Source: Rhizophagus clarus
Taxonomy: Eukaryota; Glomeromycota; Glomeromycetes; Glomerales; Glomeraceae
Length of the DNA: 64,000 bases
Assembly: GCA_015698045.1 (NCBI GenBank)
Contig: BLAL01000012.1
Location: 2,232,001-2,296,000, forward strand
Direction: 5' to 3'
Shown: piece by piece, positions 43,914 to 55,711 of the stretch
Numbering within the stretch: position 1 is the first letter of the stretch
Layout: the number at the start of each line of letters is the position of its first letter
Position numbers and translations under genes: made by a program
Notes under the pieces: model-generated
Database searches by the model: none
The model's input: the letters and a program-made list of their open reading frames with translations, nothing else
Told to the model about the DNA's origin: nothing

Positions 43914-45326
43914 TAGTGCTCTGAACGAGTCGAGTTGAGTCAATTATTGGGCAGAATCGTACTCGACTCAGAAAATTTGAGTCTAGTCAAGTCAAGTCAA
44001 AATAATTTTTTTAGACTCGACTCAACTTGGCTCATAAAAAACATCAATTCAGATCAACTTGATTTGGATCGATTATACCTGAGTTAGTAAAATTACACAG
44101 AGAGTTGATAAAAACGTTTAATAATGTTTATTAAAATGATTAAGAAATAACGTTTCGCAACGTTATTATTAAAATGATTAAAAACTGTTGTAAAACAGTT
44201 TTTTTATCGTGTTAGATTAAAAGAAATAAAAATGTTTCGTAACGTTTTTATTGAAATGATTAAAAACCGTTGTGAAATAGTTTTTTTTATCGTATTAAGT
44301 TAAAGAAATAAAACTGTTTCGCAACGTTTTTATTAAAATGATTAAAAACTATTGCAAAACGGTTTTTTTTATCGTATAAAATTAAAGAAATAAAAACGTT
44401 TTGCAATGTTTTTATTAAAATGATCAAAAACTATTGTGAAACAGTTTTTTTATCATGTTAAATTAAAAGAAATAAAAACGTTTTGCAACGTTTTTATTAA
44501 AATGATCAATAACCATTACGAAATGGTTTTTTTATCGCATAAAATTAAAGAAATAAAAACGTTTCACAACATTTTTATTAAAATGATTAAAAACTGTTGC
44601 GAAATGGTTTTTTTATCGTGTTAAGTTAAAAGAAATAAAAATATTTCACAACATTTTTATTAAAAAATGATTAAAAACTATTGCGAAATGATTTTTTTTA
44701 TTGAATTAAATTAAAGAAATAAAAATGTTTCGCAACATTTTTATTAAAACGATTAAAAACTGTCTGAAACAGTTTTTTTTTGAATGTTTTGCACATAAAT
44801 GTTGCTCGTAACATTTTTTAACTATAATGATAAAACGTTGCGAAATGTTTCTGGTTTATGAATTAATGAAAAAAATATTTTTTGCAACGTTTTTTAATTC
44901 TGTTAATTAAAAACGTTGCAAAACATTTTTTATTTATGAATTAAATGAGAAAAAAAACGTTTTCGCAACATTTTTTAATTATAGTGATAAAAAATATTGC
45001 GAAACATTTTTTATTCATGAATTACTAAACGAAAAACTAATGTTTTTCGTAATATTTTTTAACCTAATAATAATAAAAAATGTTATGAAAAACGTTTTTT
45101 TATTATAAGTTTATATTAAAATCTGAAATACTACTACAGATTTTATTCAACCTGGGTTAACCTGAGTCAAGTCGAGCATTAATATAAACTCAGAATCAAC
45201 CCAAATTGGAATTGACTCGTAATTCAAATCATAGTCATGTGACAGGAAAATTCACGAATCAAACCTGACTTGACTCGACTTGACTCGCGAATTGATCTGG
45301 GTTGACTTGACTCGTTCAGAGCACTA
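43914..45326. mobile_element. hAT-like non-autonomous element, 1.4 kb
   Basis: The termini are TAGTGCTCTGAACGAGTC at 43914 and its inverted form ending at 45326. Flanking 8-bp sequences are GGCTTAAA and GGCGTAAA (one mismatch), as expected for an older target duplication. Subterminal zones are rich in GAGTCGAGT/GACTTGACTC words. The middle (44110-45115) is a tandem array, unit about 95-100 bp, in which each unit carries hairpin words such as AACGTTTCGCAACGTT and ACTGTTGCGAAATGG. No protein is encoded; the short open frame at 44436 is an accident of the repeat. Confidence 0.8.
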
Positions 45327-45334
45327 GGCGTAAA

Positions 45335-45895
45335 TCAGATATATTTAGGCTATCAGTAGGTTATCAATAGGGTACTATTCATTTGAAACTGGATATCAAT
45401 CAGATTGACCTATTATTATCCAGTTTTTTTTTATTTACTTGACTGAAATGACCTATTGATATCCATTTTTCTTATTTTTCAGTTTACTGATTGATGTCAT
45501 TTTTGCTAATTGTATCAATTTATATGTATGATTTACCAAAATGTAATTAATAGGTTATGTCTAATTGTAAAAAAATTTAAGATATAGAATCAATATGTGC
45601 ATTCAATTGATTCCTAATTACTATTTAATTATAATAACTGATTTATATACAATTTTTATTCAATTAGCAATTATAAATGTCAAATCAATTATTGCAAAAT
45701 TGTATTGTATAATTATTATATACTATTCTAAAATATTTGTCTATCTATCTAGTTTGTTGATTATTGTTAATATATCCTCATTATGGCAACTTATCATAGG
45801 GTCCACTTGCTTCCTTATCTCTATATGATTGAAACATTAAAGAAAGATTAGAAATAATTTCTTTTAAAAAATATATGAAGTCCATAAATCTAGAA
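45335..45895. other. intergenic, no gene
   Basis: AT-rich. The 77-codon open frame at 45595 is Ile/Tyr/Leu-rich and is not a convincing gene. A run of related phrases (GGTTATCAATAGGGTA, ACTGGATATCAATCAG) suggests an old repeat. Confidence 0.4.
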
Positions 45896-46930
45896 GAACT
45901 TTGAAATTTACCAAATTCTTTAGGATAAGCTAAAAGTTTCAAAGTTTAACTTACGCATCTACAAAATAAAAATAAAAGTCAGAAAAGAACATTTTGCCAG
46001 TTGATAGTTTCAACAAATTTTTGTTTTAAAACCAACCTGAAGTATGCAATATAAAAAAAAAGAAAAAAAGTTATAATTTTTTTTAAAAAGCTTCAAAAAT
46101 TTTATTTCAAAACTTTACCTAGAAGTCTAGTATCCAAGTTGGGGTTGATTTCCTAGAAGAAAAAAATTAAAAAAAGTTTTTGTTTAATTTTTTTTTTGAA
46201 GTTTTGAAAAATTTTGAAATTCAAAACTTTACCTGAGATTTCTATATATTATTTTAGGGTTTAAGCTACACAAAACTAGTTTCAGTATTACAAAATTATT
46301 ATGGGTGTCAAACAGCACTAAAATCTTTGTAAAAGATCATTAGTGAAGTTTAAATATAATCACGAAAGAAAGTAAATCCATTATGATTACTTATATCATG
46401 ATTTTAAAAATAAAGATCTAAATCAGAAGGCAGTTTCCTATAAAAAAATATCATAAAAACGTTAACATTAATTAATATATCATTTTTTAAGTTTTTGAAT
46501 TGAATTTTTTTCAAAAACTTACCTAGGAATTCAAAATTAAAGTTTGACTGAATCCACCAAAATGACTATGAAGACCCACCTAAAAAAAAAGAAAAATAAA
46601 CTGTTAGAGTTCATTAAGAGAAATGTATTAAATGTATTAAAAGAAACTCACTACCTTATTGAATTCCCACACATCCAGTACCTGGATAACTAAGCCACTT
46701 ATAAAGAAAAAAATGAACAGTAAGAAACAGTTTGTTAAAAAAAAATAAAAGAAAAAAGAGCTTAATTCCTCCAAAATCTTTCATTCGTCCAAAGACTGGG
46801 TGCCTGAAAAAATGAGAGAATATTCTACTAAATTTTTCACGCGTCCAAAAGCTGAAACTAATCATCTGAAATAAAGTAAGAAATTAGCAACTGCTTTTGA
46901 AAGACAGAATAAAGAAAAAACATTTCACCT
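45895..46930 (-). repeat. array of exon/intron-like modules, minus strand
   Basis: Read on the minus strand, short blocks are bounded by acceptor-like (T-rich, then TAG) and donor-like (GTAAGT, GTAAAG, GTGAGT) sequences. Intron-like spacers: 46037-46118 (82 nt), 46153-46232 (80), 46438-46522 (85), 46580-46651 (72). Exon-like blocks: 46119-46152 (34 nt), 46523-46579 (57), 46652-46681 (30). The 72-nt spacer has a complete consensus from GTGAGT to a long T-run and TAG. No long reading frame joins them. Either a decayed multi-exon gene or a non-coding spliced unit. Confidence 0.5.
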
Positions 46931-47369
46931 ACTGAATAAAATCATTTCTGAAGATAACGGAAAATTGGCTGTCTATAAAATGAATTAAACGCAATATTTA
47001 TTTAATATGTGATTTGTTAAAAAAAAAAGAATTTTTTTTTAAAAAAAACATAATGATACTCTTGTCTCGCCTAACAAATCCTTTCCTTCTCACCAAATTC
47101 TGATTTGCTGAGAACCAATCGTCTAAAAAGGTGTTAAAATGAGTTGTTAATAAACATTTGTAAAATAACAAAATCTTAAAAAAGAAAGAAAACGGCTATT
47201 AAAACCATTTGTAATTAAAGAAAAAAATGAAATAAACTTACTAAAATTTCGTGTCAAAAGAGACTGAAAGAACTACTTAGAAAGAAAAATTGAAATGTTA
47301 AGAAATATTTATTAAGGATTTTTTTAACTTGAAACGTTAGAAAATGTTTAATTAAGTATTTCTTTTTTT

Positions 47370-47535
47370 AATAAAAAGTATAAGTAAAGTGGAAAAAGGG
47401 AAAGAGAAAAATGAAGTAAAGGGAAAGGATAAAGAATAGAGAAGGATGCAGATAGGGAAGAATGAAGGGAAAGGAAAACAAAACGAGAAAAAGGGGAAGG
47501 ATAAAAGAAAAAGGAAGAATAAAAGTGAAAATATT
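47370..47535. repeat. polypurine tract, about 165 nt
   Basis: The plus strand is almost purely A and G (AAAGGGAAAGGATAAAGAAT, GGGAAGAATGAAGGGAAAGG). It lies between the minus-strand module array and the plus-strand module array. Such tracts can form triplex or other non-B DNA. Confidence 0.65.
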
Positions 47536-48343
47536 GTTAAAAGTTTAAATTAAACTTTTAATTGAACTGGTGGTATGTGTAATACTCAATTAATATGTGA
47601 TACATGACATGACGTTCAATTAATATACAGTACATTATTCGACTATGGTTCAACAACGTCAAATATATATATGGAGTTTCATAAAAGTTCAACGCGTCAA
47701 CTTGATACAGTCACTGCTATTACCTTTCGATATAACATCAGGAAAGTTATATCAGTTCAGATCTGCGGTGATTTGTGATTTTAGCAGATTGCCGCATTTT
47801 TTTAATGCAATTTTGTTAAAAATCTACGCAATACTGCAAAAATTATTTTTTTATTTTTTTCAAAGATTTTTTTATAAAAAATTTGTGATAATCTTCAAAA
47901 TTGCAGATTTTTAAAAACACTTCGTACAAAAATCTTTAAAGATTTTCACAATTTCTTCTTTAATTTGATAAACTTTGCATAATAAACTTTAATAAGCTTC
48001 CAGTTTATTTTCTACACTTAATTTTCTTTAAGACACTTAAACTTTTTATTCGCAATACTTTAAGAAAACAATTTTTTTCAACATTTTTCATAAATATAAT
48101 TTTTTTTTTCAATATCTTTTAAATTTTTTTCAATGTCTTTCAATTTAAAGTCTAAAAATACCCTAAAAAAAAACTTTTTTTTGTAGTTTTTTAAGCTTCA
48201 AAATTTATTAAATAGACTTGCTATCTTTTCTATCTCCCTAAAAGAATCATTTTATAGACCCTCTACAAGGACTAAATGTACTTTTGACGGTGTTCTGGAC
48301 ATACAAATCATAAATAAACGTTAGCTAATGCTAGTTTTCGAAG

Positions 48344-50090
48344 GTAACCTTCAAAAAAAATTTTTTTTATTAATTTTATTTAACAAACGTCCATTAATGT
48401 TTGATCTCCTTTTTTGTAGGTCTGGAATACTGAAAAACAAGTTCTGGCCTCTATTTTGAAATGTTTAATTTACTTTTATTTTGACAAATGTCGCTAACTA
48501 AGGTTACTGCATTGAAGTTTGTAGCCAATCAGCTTCTGCAGTGTCATATGACCTAGAGATCGGTTGATAATCTAAAAAAATTTCTTTTGCAAAACTCTTC
48601 TGAACTTCAAAATTAAAAAATAGGTATGTTTTTATTCATATTTCTTTTTTTTTGTTTTGGGAACGTTTTTGATATTCCCTCCCTTTTTTCTTTATTAGGC
48701 CTCTTCTGAACTTTGGAATTGTCGAAGAATGAGTGAACAAAATTTACTTTCAGCATTTCAAGCTGAGTTTTTGCTGAAAATCTTAGCCAGACTCCACATT
48801 TTGAAGGTATGGTCTTCGAAATAATTTTTTTTATTAAATTAACTTAACAAACGTTAATTAATATTCATTTATCTTTTTTTTAGGTCTGGAACACCAAACA
48901 TACGGTCTCAGACTCTATTTTGAAGGTAATTTCAAAAAAAAGTTCTTTTTTTACTTTTATTTCAACAAACGTTACTAATATTCATTTTCATTTTTATTTT
49001 TTAGATCTGGAACTTCTTTAGAGGTGGACTGGTATTTTAAAAGTATAATATCTTTAAAATTTTATTTTTTTGTTTTATTTAAACGAACGTTACTAATGTT
49101 TATTTTTTTTATTTTTTAGGTCTGGAATTTAGAGACAGACTGGTATTTTGAAGGTATAATATCTTTAAAATTTATTATTTTTTTTTGTTTTATTTAAACA
49201 AACGTTACTAATATTTATTTTTTTTATTTTTTTTAGGTTCAGACGTTCCATTTCGAAGACTGGACTCTATTCAAAGGTAAAGCCTTCAAATTTTTTTTTG
49301 TTTTTATTTAATGAACGTGTTTTTTCTTTTTTAGATCTAGAGTAACCATTTTCGAAAACCATTTGAAGGTACAACCTTTGAAAAAAAATTTATTTAATTT
49401 TTTTGTTTAACAAACATTGCTAACGTTTGATATTGTTTTTTTTTTTAGGTCCAGACGAAGCTCAGAATATTCAAGATAATGCACATTCGAATTTTTTTAA
49501 AAAAATTTGGTTTTTTATTTATCTAATGAATTCTATTTTTTTTTTCTTTTTTTAGGTCTTGGACGCTTCATTTTGAAGGCCAGACTTTATTTGAAGATCA
49601 GCCTTCGATTTTTTAAATTTTTTTTTTGTTTTTATTTTACTAACATTCGATTTTTATTTTTTTTATTTTTAAGTCCAGAGTTCAGGCAGACCAGAATATT
49701 TTAAAGGTAAAAAAGACTTCAAAATTTTTTTTTTATATATATTATTTTATGAAGCGTTACTAACATTTTGTTTTTATTTTGTAGGCTTGTGTTTCCTGAA
49801 TGCCAACAAAAGATGGGGAAGAATTAAAGTCCAGAGGTAGTAAAAGGAAAGTGGAAAAATGATGAAGAAAAGAGCCTCCTGAACAAGATTTTGAAGGTAC
49901 CTTTGAAAATTAATTTTTTTTGTTTTATTAATAAAACATAAACTAACATTTCGATTCTTTTTTTTTGTAAGTCCATGGCTTTCCAGATGCTTTCTGATAG
50001 AATTTCGAAGGTAAAACTTCAAAATTATTTAAATTTTTTTATTTAAATAAAAAGTCAGCTAATATTTCGCTTTTCTTTTATTGTAGGTCT
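48344..50090 (+). repeat. array of exon/intron-like modules, plus strand
   Basis: About a dozen degenerate units. Exon-like blocks of 34-42 nt start (G/A)TCTGGA and end TATTTTGAAG: 48884-48925, 49005-49042, 49120-49153, 49237-49276, 49335-49368. Spacers are 48344-48419 (76 nt), 48807-48883 (77), 48926-49004 (79), 49043-49119 (77), 49154-49236 (83), 49277-49334 (58), 49369-49448 (80), 49707-49784 (78), 50011-50086 (76). They run from GTA to TTTTTTAG or TTGTAG, and most hold AACGTTACTAATATT or a variant, which contains a TACTAAT/CTAAC branch-point-like word 25-45 nt before the AG. No open frame spans the joined blocks. Confidence 0.6.
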
Positions 50091-50335
50091 ACAGTTTTCT
50101 TTAGAAGTGATAAAATTTTCACATTTGACATGTTTTATTGGATTAAAGTTAAAAGTTGTTTGTTGGAATCAAACCAACTGGAACACTGTCTAAACCATTA
50201 ACAATAACATAATTTGAACGTCTGTAAAGAAAAGAAAAGGGGACTTTTAATTAGTGCATTTAGTTAGCAAATAGGTTAGTTTAGTATATTATGTACTTTT
50301 AAATTTGTAAATATCTTTAATTAATAAATTGATAT

Positions 50336-50444
50336 TAGTTAATATTAAAGTTAAAACACTGCCTACTAATTGTAAATTTGCATTAGTGATTCACCAATGC
50401 AAATTTACAATTAGTAGGCAGTGTTTTAACTTTAATATTAACTA
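50336..50444. repeat. 109-bp near-perfect palindrome
   Basis: Arms 50336-50384 and 50396-50444 are exact inverted copies over 49 bp (contain AAAACACTGCCTACTAATTG and its complement). The 11-base centre also pairs except for one position, so a single mismatch occurs across the whole palindrome. Its right end touches TAGGACTCTGATCGG, the likely left end of the hAT element. Confidence 0.9.
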
Positions 50445-51185
50445 GGACTCTGATCGGTTCAGTTCAGTACAGTTTTTGCAAAAACTGATACTGAACTGAA
50501 TTGATCAGTATCGGTATTAGTGATTATTGAAACTGATCAGTTTTGGTAATCATCAATACTGATACCAATCAGTAATTATCGAAAATCAAACCAAATTACT
50601 GATAAGTTATGTATTAAAAAAAAGATACGAAGCTGTTTAATTGACAAAAAAATGACATTTCGCAATATATTTTTTTATTAGAATGATAAAAACGGTGCAA
50701 AATATTGTAAAAAAATGTTTTGCAATTTTTTTTATTAATTTTGCAAAAAGATGTTGTGAAATGCTGTAAAAAAACGTTATCATTGATTACGCAAAAAAAA
50801 GTTGTGAAATGTAAAATCGTTTCGCAATGTTGTAAAAAAATGTTTTTTATTAATTTCGCAAATATCATAAAAAAACGTTCGCACCATTTTTTTTATAACT
50901 TTTATATTACAATCATGAAAAAATTAATGTGGCTTAGCAGTATGTATTACAATAACGAGTGTGATAATTTCAAATAATTCATTTTCTTATTAATTTTCCA
51001 ATCACAATCTTTTTTTACTTTGTTCATTTGCAATTTGAATATATAGTATTGCTACTGTAAAAAAAACGTTTCATAACATTTTTTTATTAAAACAATAAAA
51101 ACGTTTTTTATTAAAGCAATAAAAATGTTTTTTTATTAAAACAATAAAAACGTTCTTTTTTTTCATTAAATTGATTAAGAAAAAC
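50443..51185. repeat. probable left end and subterminal repeats of the hAT element
   Basis: Starts TAGGACTCTGATCGGTTCAG, similar in layout to the TAGTGCTCTGAACG terminus at 43914. CAGTATCGGT / ACTGATACC words fill the next 150 bp, followed by degenerate AAAACGTTTCGCAATGTT words to 51180. I could not find the matching right terminus, so the boundary is an inference. Confidence 0.45.
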
Positions 51186-51494
51186 CATTTAGTTCAGTTC
51201 ATAATAATTAATAATACATCAATAAAAGGAATATACGTAAATGCATTATGCAAATTATGTATTATAATATTTTACAATTTTTTTGATTCTTTTTTTTTTA
51301 AGAAACATACTAAATATTTATTTACAATCTTTATGTCAAAACTACAAATAACGAAATTCATATAATAAAATTGGGTCAAAATTGACAGAAAAAATAAAAA
51401 ACTAATAAACCCAATTAAAAATTTCAAAAAAAAAATTTACGTGTGTCACATATATATTCTACGTTAAAATTTAATCTAAAACACCTAAACGAAA

Positions 51495-54271
51495 CTAATG
51501 TTTTAGACACATAACTGTACATACAGTTTTGGGAGCAAGACTTGCTCTATCATATGTTATTACATCAGCAGCGCTTAAAAAAATACGTTCAGAGGGGCAC
51601 TTATTGCTACCAAATAAAATATGAATATTTTTTACATTAATAAATATTATTGAATAGTGAAATAAAAACAAATTAATAATCTGGAATCCCAAGGTAGTCT
51701 CTAGCCATATTCGATAAATTTGGGTATTCTTCTTCATGTCGCTATGATTAAAAAATTGTTACAAATATTTAATTAAATAAATACTCTTTAAAATAATAAA
51801 CTTACTTTCCACCAATTTAAAATATTACACAAAGCTTGTGCTCGAGCAGCCTTGAGATAACGATCAAATTCACTTACTGATTCAATACGGTGCCATTTGG
51901 AAATATGTGAAACAAGATCCTCATCTGAAGAATTATATTCTATATTAGTATTTTGAGTTTCTTGAGGCACATATAATGTCTTATAGAGTTCAGATACCTA
52001 TTAAATTGGTATACAATATGTATTAAATGAAAAATTATAATATAATCTAAATAAAACAAATAAAACTCACATTTTTTTTTGTTTTATTGATCCATTATCT
52101 TTCCCATTCATTATCTTTCATATATTCTATTTTAAAACGTGGGTCTAAAACTATAACAAAATATAAAAAAAAATTTATTAAAATTATTAAAATTAAATCA
52201 ACTTAATAATAACTTACTCAAAGATACTGCATGTAAAGTTGAATCAGTTTTATTATAATAAGTTTTAAGCTTATTAATGGCATTGGTTGCCGCTTCCTAT
52301 TAAAAAATAAATTTAAATTACATATAATGTAAAATTATTAAAATATTAAATAAAAATTCAATTTACTTTGCCATTTTCAAATCAATTTGGAGTATCACAA
52401 AAATCTTCTAATTTATTTAATAAAATATTATATATAGGAATTACATATGATATTGTTGGATATGTTTCCCCACAAATTTGCTTTGTTGCTTTGGCAAAAC
52501 ACTAAAAAAAAAAAAAAAATCAAAACTATAGAAATATATAATTACATGTATAATATTAAAATTTAACCTTTAATAACTCTTCTATTTCTAATAAATGAAC
52601 CTATTCTTCTTCATTGATAGTAAATGGACGAAGGGTTGGATCACTATTACTTAATGTATTAAGAGGCTAAAAAAAAAATATAATTATTTTTAATAAATTA
52701 TTAAAATAAATAATAGAATAACAAACTTACTTCCTTGAGCTTTCTTGCCCTTACAAGCATGTCGTATGTGGAATTCCACCTAGTACGAACATCTAGCATA
52801 ACATTAAGATTTGGAACATTTGCAGTTTTACATTGAGTTTTGAATTTATTTTCTTGTTGAGGTAATGCTTTTATTTTTTTTACAAAAGTACGAAGCTAAA
52901 AGGTAACATAATTTTTAATAAATTTATTAGTTAAATAACAGTAATAACCATAAAAAAAATATTTACCTTACGTATTAAACTACCAACTTCTTCATTTGAT
53001 GTTTCATCATTTTCTATAGTTTTAAGTGTAGTAAGGGTTTGTTGTGCAGCTAAATTAATTACATGAGCCAAGCATCTAACATGCTTATCATCACTGTTAA
53101 AATAAATATATTTTTGAGAAAGATCATCTTCAACAGCTTTGAGAAATGTGACATTATTACTCGCATTATCTGTTGTCACCCCAAGGATCTATATAAAATT
53201 TTTTTTAAATTAATTTTTTTTTAAATTATCATAGTATTATTTATAAAAAAACTAACCTTTGATTCAATTTCAAAATTTTTCAAACTTTTTAAAAAAGCTT
53301 CCTTAATATTAGCTCTTGAGTGTGGCCCTTCAAGTTTAATAAAATCTAAAAGGATACTTTTTAATTCCCAACTTTCAGTAACCCAATGGGCTGTTATTCC
53401 TAAAAAGGAATAATTATTTGATAAAGTCCAAGCGTCTATTGTAAAAGAAATTTTACTAGATGTATTCTACAAAATTAAAATAATAAATGGTAAAATCAAT
53501 TAATAAAAATATTATTATTAAAAAACATTAATATACCTGTAAAATTAAAGCAATTTTTTTATGACTATCTTCATAAAATGTCATAATATAATTTTTGACA
53601 GTAACTGCAGATGGAATGAATGCATCTTTGCGCAAAAGATAAATCATGTTACAAAAATCTTCAGATTCAACACACATAAAAGAAAGATCATCTTTTACAA
53701 TCCATCGAATAAAGAATTTTTTAAAAGAATTTTTATTATATATCTAAATATGAATATTAATAAATACATGAGTTTATAAATTTATAAATTAAAAATATTC
53801 ATATATTCAATATACAAAATTATTTATCATTAAAACCCACAAATCAAATATTTATTTTAAAGAGAAAAGAACATTATACTTACAATTGCTTCAGAATTAT
53901 TAATAGTTTCACATATTGTAAGTTGTTTTTTTTCTTTTTCTTTAATTAACTTATGTTTACTTTTAATATGACTGGCCATTCCTAACGTACTTTCTTTATT
54001 ACAAATAATTAATGTTTTGCAGTGGTTGCATTTTGCTTTCTTTTCAGTTTCGTCATATGTAAAGTGTTCTCAAATCCAACTACGTTTAATTATGCTTCAT
54101 ATTAGTTTTCTCAACACGCAAATCTTCCACTTCATGATTATTATTTTTTTCGCCCTGCTCTTCTTCAGTTTCAGCATCATATTCATGTGCAACTTGATTT
54201 TCTTCGGTCTCAGTCTCAACCTCTTCCTCAATGTCATATTCAACTTGATTCTTTCCAGACCCAGAAGTCAT
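51495..54271 (-). pseudogene. hAT-family transposase, multi-exon, decayed
   Basis: Cut-and-paste transposase. Exon 1 (about 54271-54086) is acidic. A BED zinc finger follows (KAKCNHCKTLIICNKE, then MASHIKSKH). The RNase H-like core is split over short exons: FTIDAWTLSNNYSFLGITAH (first Asp), then TTDNASNN and HVRCLAHVINLAAQ (second Asp and the CLAHxxNL block), and VRTRWNSTYDMLVRA. The C-terminal dimerisation part reads YPNLSNMARDYLGIP, then CPSERIFLSAADVI and ends at 51495. Introns are GT-AG and 50-170 nt. Damage includes one shift near 54090 and stops after RSWI, NEEE, DTPN and NEWER, each explicable by TGG, CGA or CAA turning into a stop. It is possibly the source family for the non-autonomous elements with 8-bp duplications in this window. 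Confidence 0.8.
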
Positions 54272-54639
54272 TATTATATATAAAAATGAATTAAATTAAG
54301 ATTATTATAATTAAAAATAAAATTATTATAATTAGAATTATAATTTTATATAATTAGCTGAGAAAAAATAATTGGAGATAAAAAAAATGTAAAAAATAGA
54401 TTAAAATCGATAAGATCAATCTGCAGAAATTTGGTAAATGAATCATCATTCAGTTCGATAAATTATAAAATTGGCAATTTACCGAAACCCATTCAGTACT
54501 GAAAATTAAGTTCAAAACCTATTCGGTAAATTTCTAAAACCTAAATCAAATTTATCAAATGGATTCAATTCGATAAATCAGAATACCAATACCGGTCATA
54601 TTACTGAATCAATACAGTATAACTGGAATCTAGAGCGAA

Positions 54640-55370
54640 AATGTTTTTTCATTACTTTCTTAATTAATGAACTATGTTTTTTTTTATTAATTCATATATA
54701 AAAAACGTTTTGCAACATTTTTAAAAAAAACATTACGAAACTATTTTTTTTTGTTAATTTCTTAAATAAAAAATGTTTCACAACATTTTTAATTAAAATG
54801 GAGTTAAAAAACGTTACGAACAACATTTTTTTTTATCAATTCATAAGTAAAAACGCTTTGCAACGTTTTTAAAAAAAATATTGCAAAAATGTTTTTTTTT
54901 CGTTAAATCTATAAATAAAAAATATTTCGCAACGTTTTTTATCAATATAGTTAAAAACATTGAGCACAATATTTTCGCAATGTCTTTAATTAATGAGTTA
55001 AAAAAATGTTGCAAAATATGTTTTCTTTTTATTAATTCATATGTAAAAAACGTTTTGCAACATTTTTTAAAAAAACGTTTTGCAACATTTTTTAAAAAAA
55101 CGTTTTGCAACATTTTTTAAAAAAACGTTTTGCAACATTTTTTAAAAAAATATTGTGAAACCATTTTTTTTCGTTAATTTCATAAATAAAAAATGTTTCG
55201 CAATGTTTTTAATTAATGGAGTTAAAAAACATTGCGAACAACGTTTTTTCTTATTGATTCATAAGTAAAAACGTTTAGCAACATTTTTAAAAAAAACATT
55301 GCGAAAATGTTTTTTTTGTTAATCTATAAATAAAAAACATTTTGTAACGTTTTTTATTAATATACTTTAC
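54640..55370. repeat. tandem array of AAAACGTTTTGCAACATTTT hairpin words
   Basis: About 12-14 imperfect units, alternating orientation, with one perfect local quadruplication of a 31-bp unit (TTTTTTAAAAAAACGTTTTG at about 55045-55145). Same word family as in the elements at 30122, 43914 and 50443. Short open frames on both strands here are artefacts. Confidence 0.8.
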
Positions 55371-55711
55371 TGAAACTTGGGGTTATTTATCGATGTTGAT
55401 TCGATACCATAATGGTATTGTTACGATATTATTAGTGTTCCGCAAACGATTTGGTCAAATCAAATCAATTCGGATTTGATTTGAAGTTTGATTTGATTCG
55501 ATTTGATAATTTTGATTTGCAAATCAAATCCAAACTTCAAAACAAGATTTGAGTTCAAATCCAAATTAAAAAAAAAAGATTTGATTCGATTTCAAATCAA
55601 ATTCAAATTAGCTTAAACTAATTCAATCAAATCCGAATCAAATCTGACAAATCCAAATCAAATCCAAATCAAATCGAATTAAATATACATGACCTGGTTA
55701 AACGTAATTAC

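Noticed and set aside
44436..44624. Open frame inside the 1.4-kb element
   Set aside because: It is produced by the tandem hairpin repeat (about 97-bp period) and repeats itself.
46656..46865. 69-codon minus-strand open frame as a gene
   Set aside because: It runs across exon-like and intron-like modules and is Phe-rich from T-runs.
47645..47914. 89-codon open frame in the centre of the module arrays
   Set aside because: Phe/Lys/Ile-rich from T-runs; no similarity or start evidence.
50443..54614. Exact boundaries and target duplication for the hAT element
   Set aside because: A left terminus is plausible at 50443, but the candidate right end near 54614 (GGAATCTA) does not match it and no duplication is seen.
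54841..55120. Overlapping open frames on both strands with Asn/Phe/Lys repeats
   Set aside because: Both are read-throughs of the AAAACGTTTTGCAACATTTT array.
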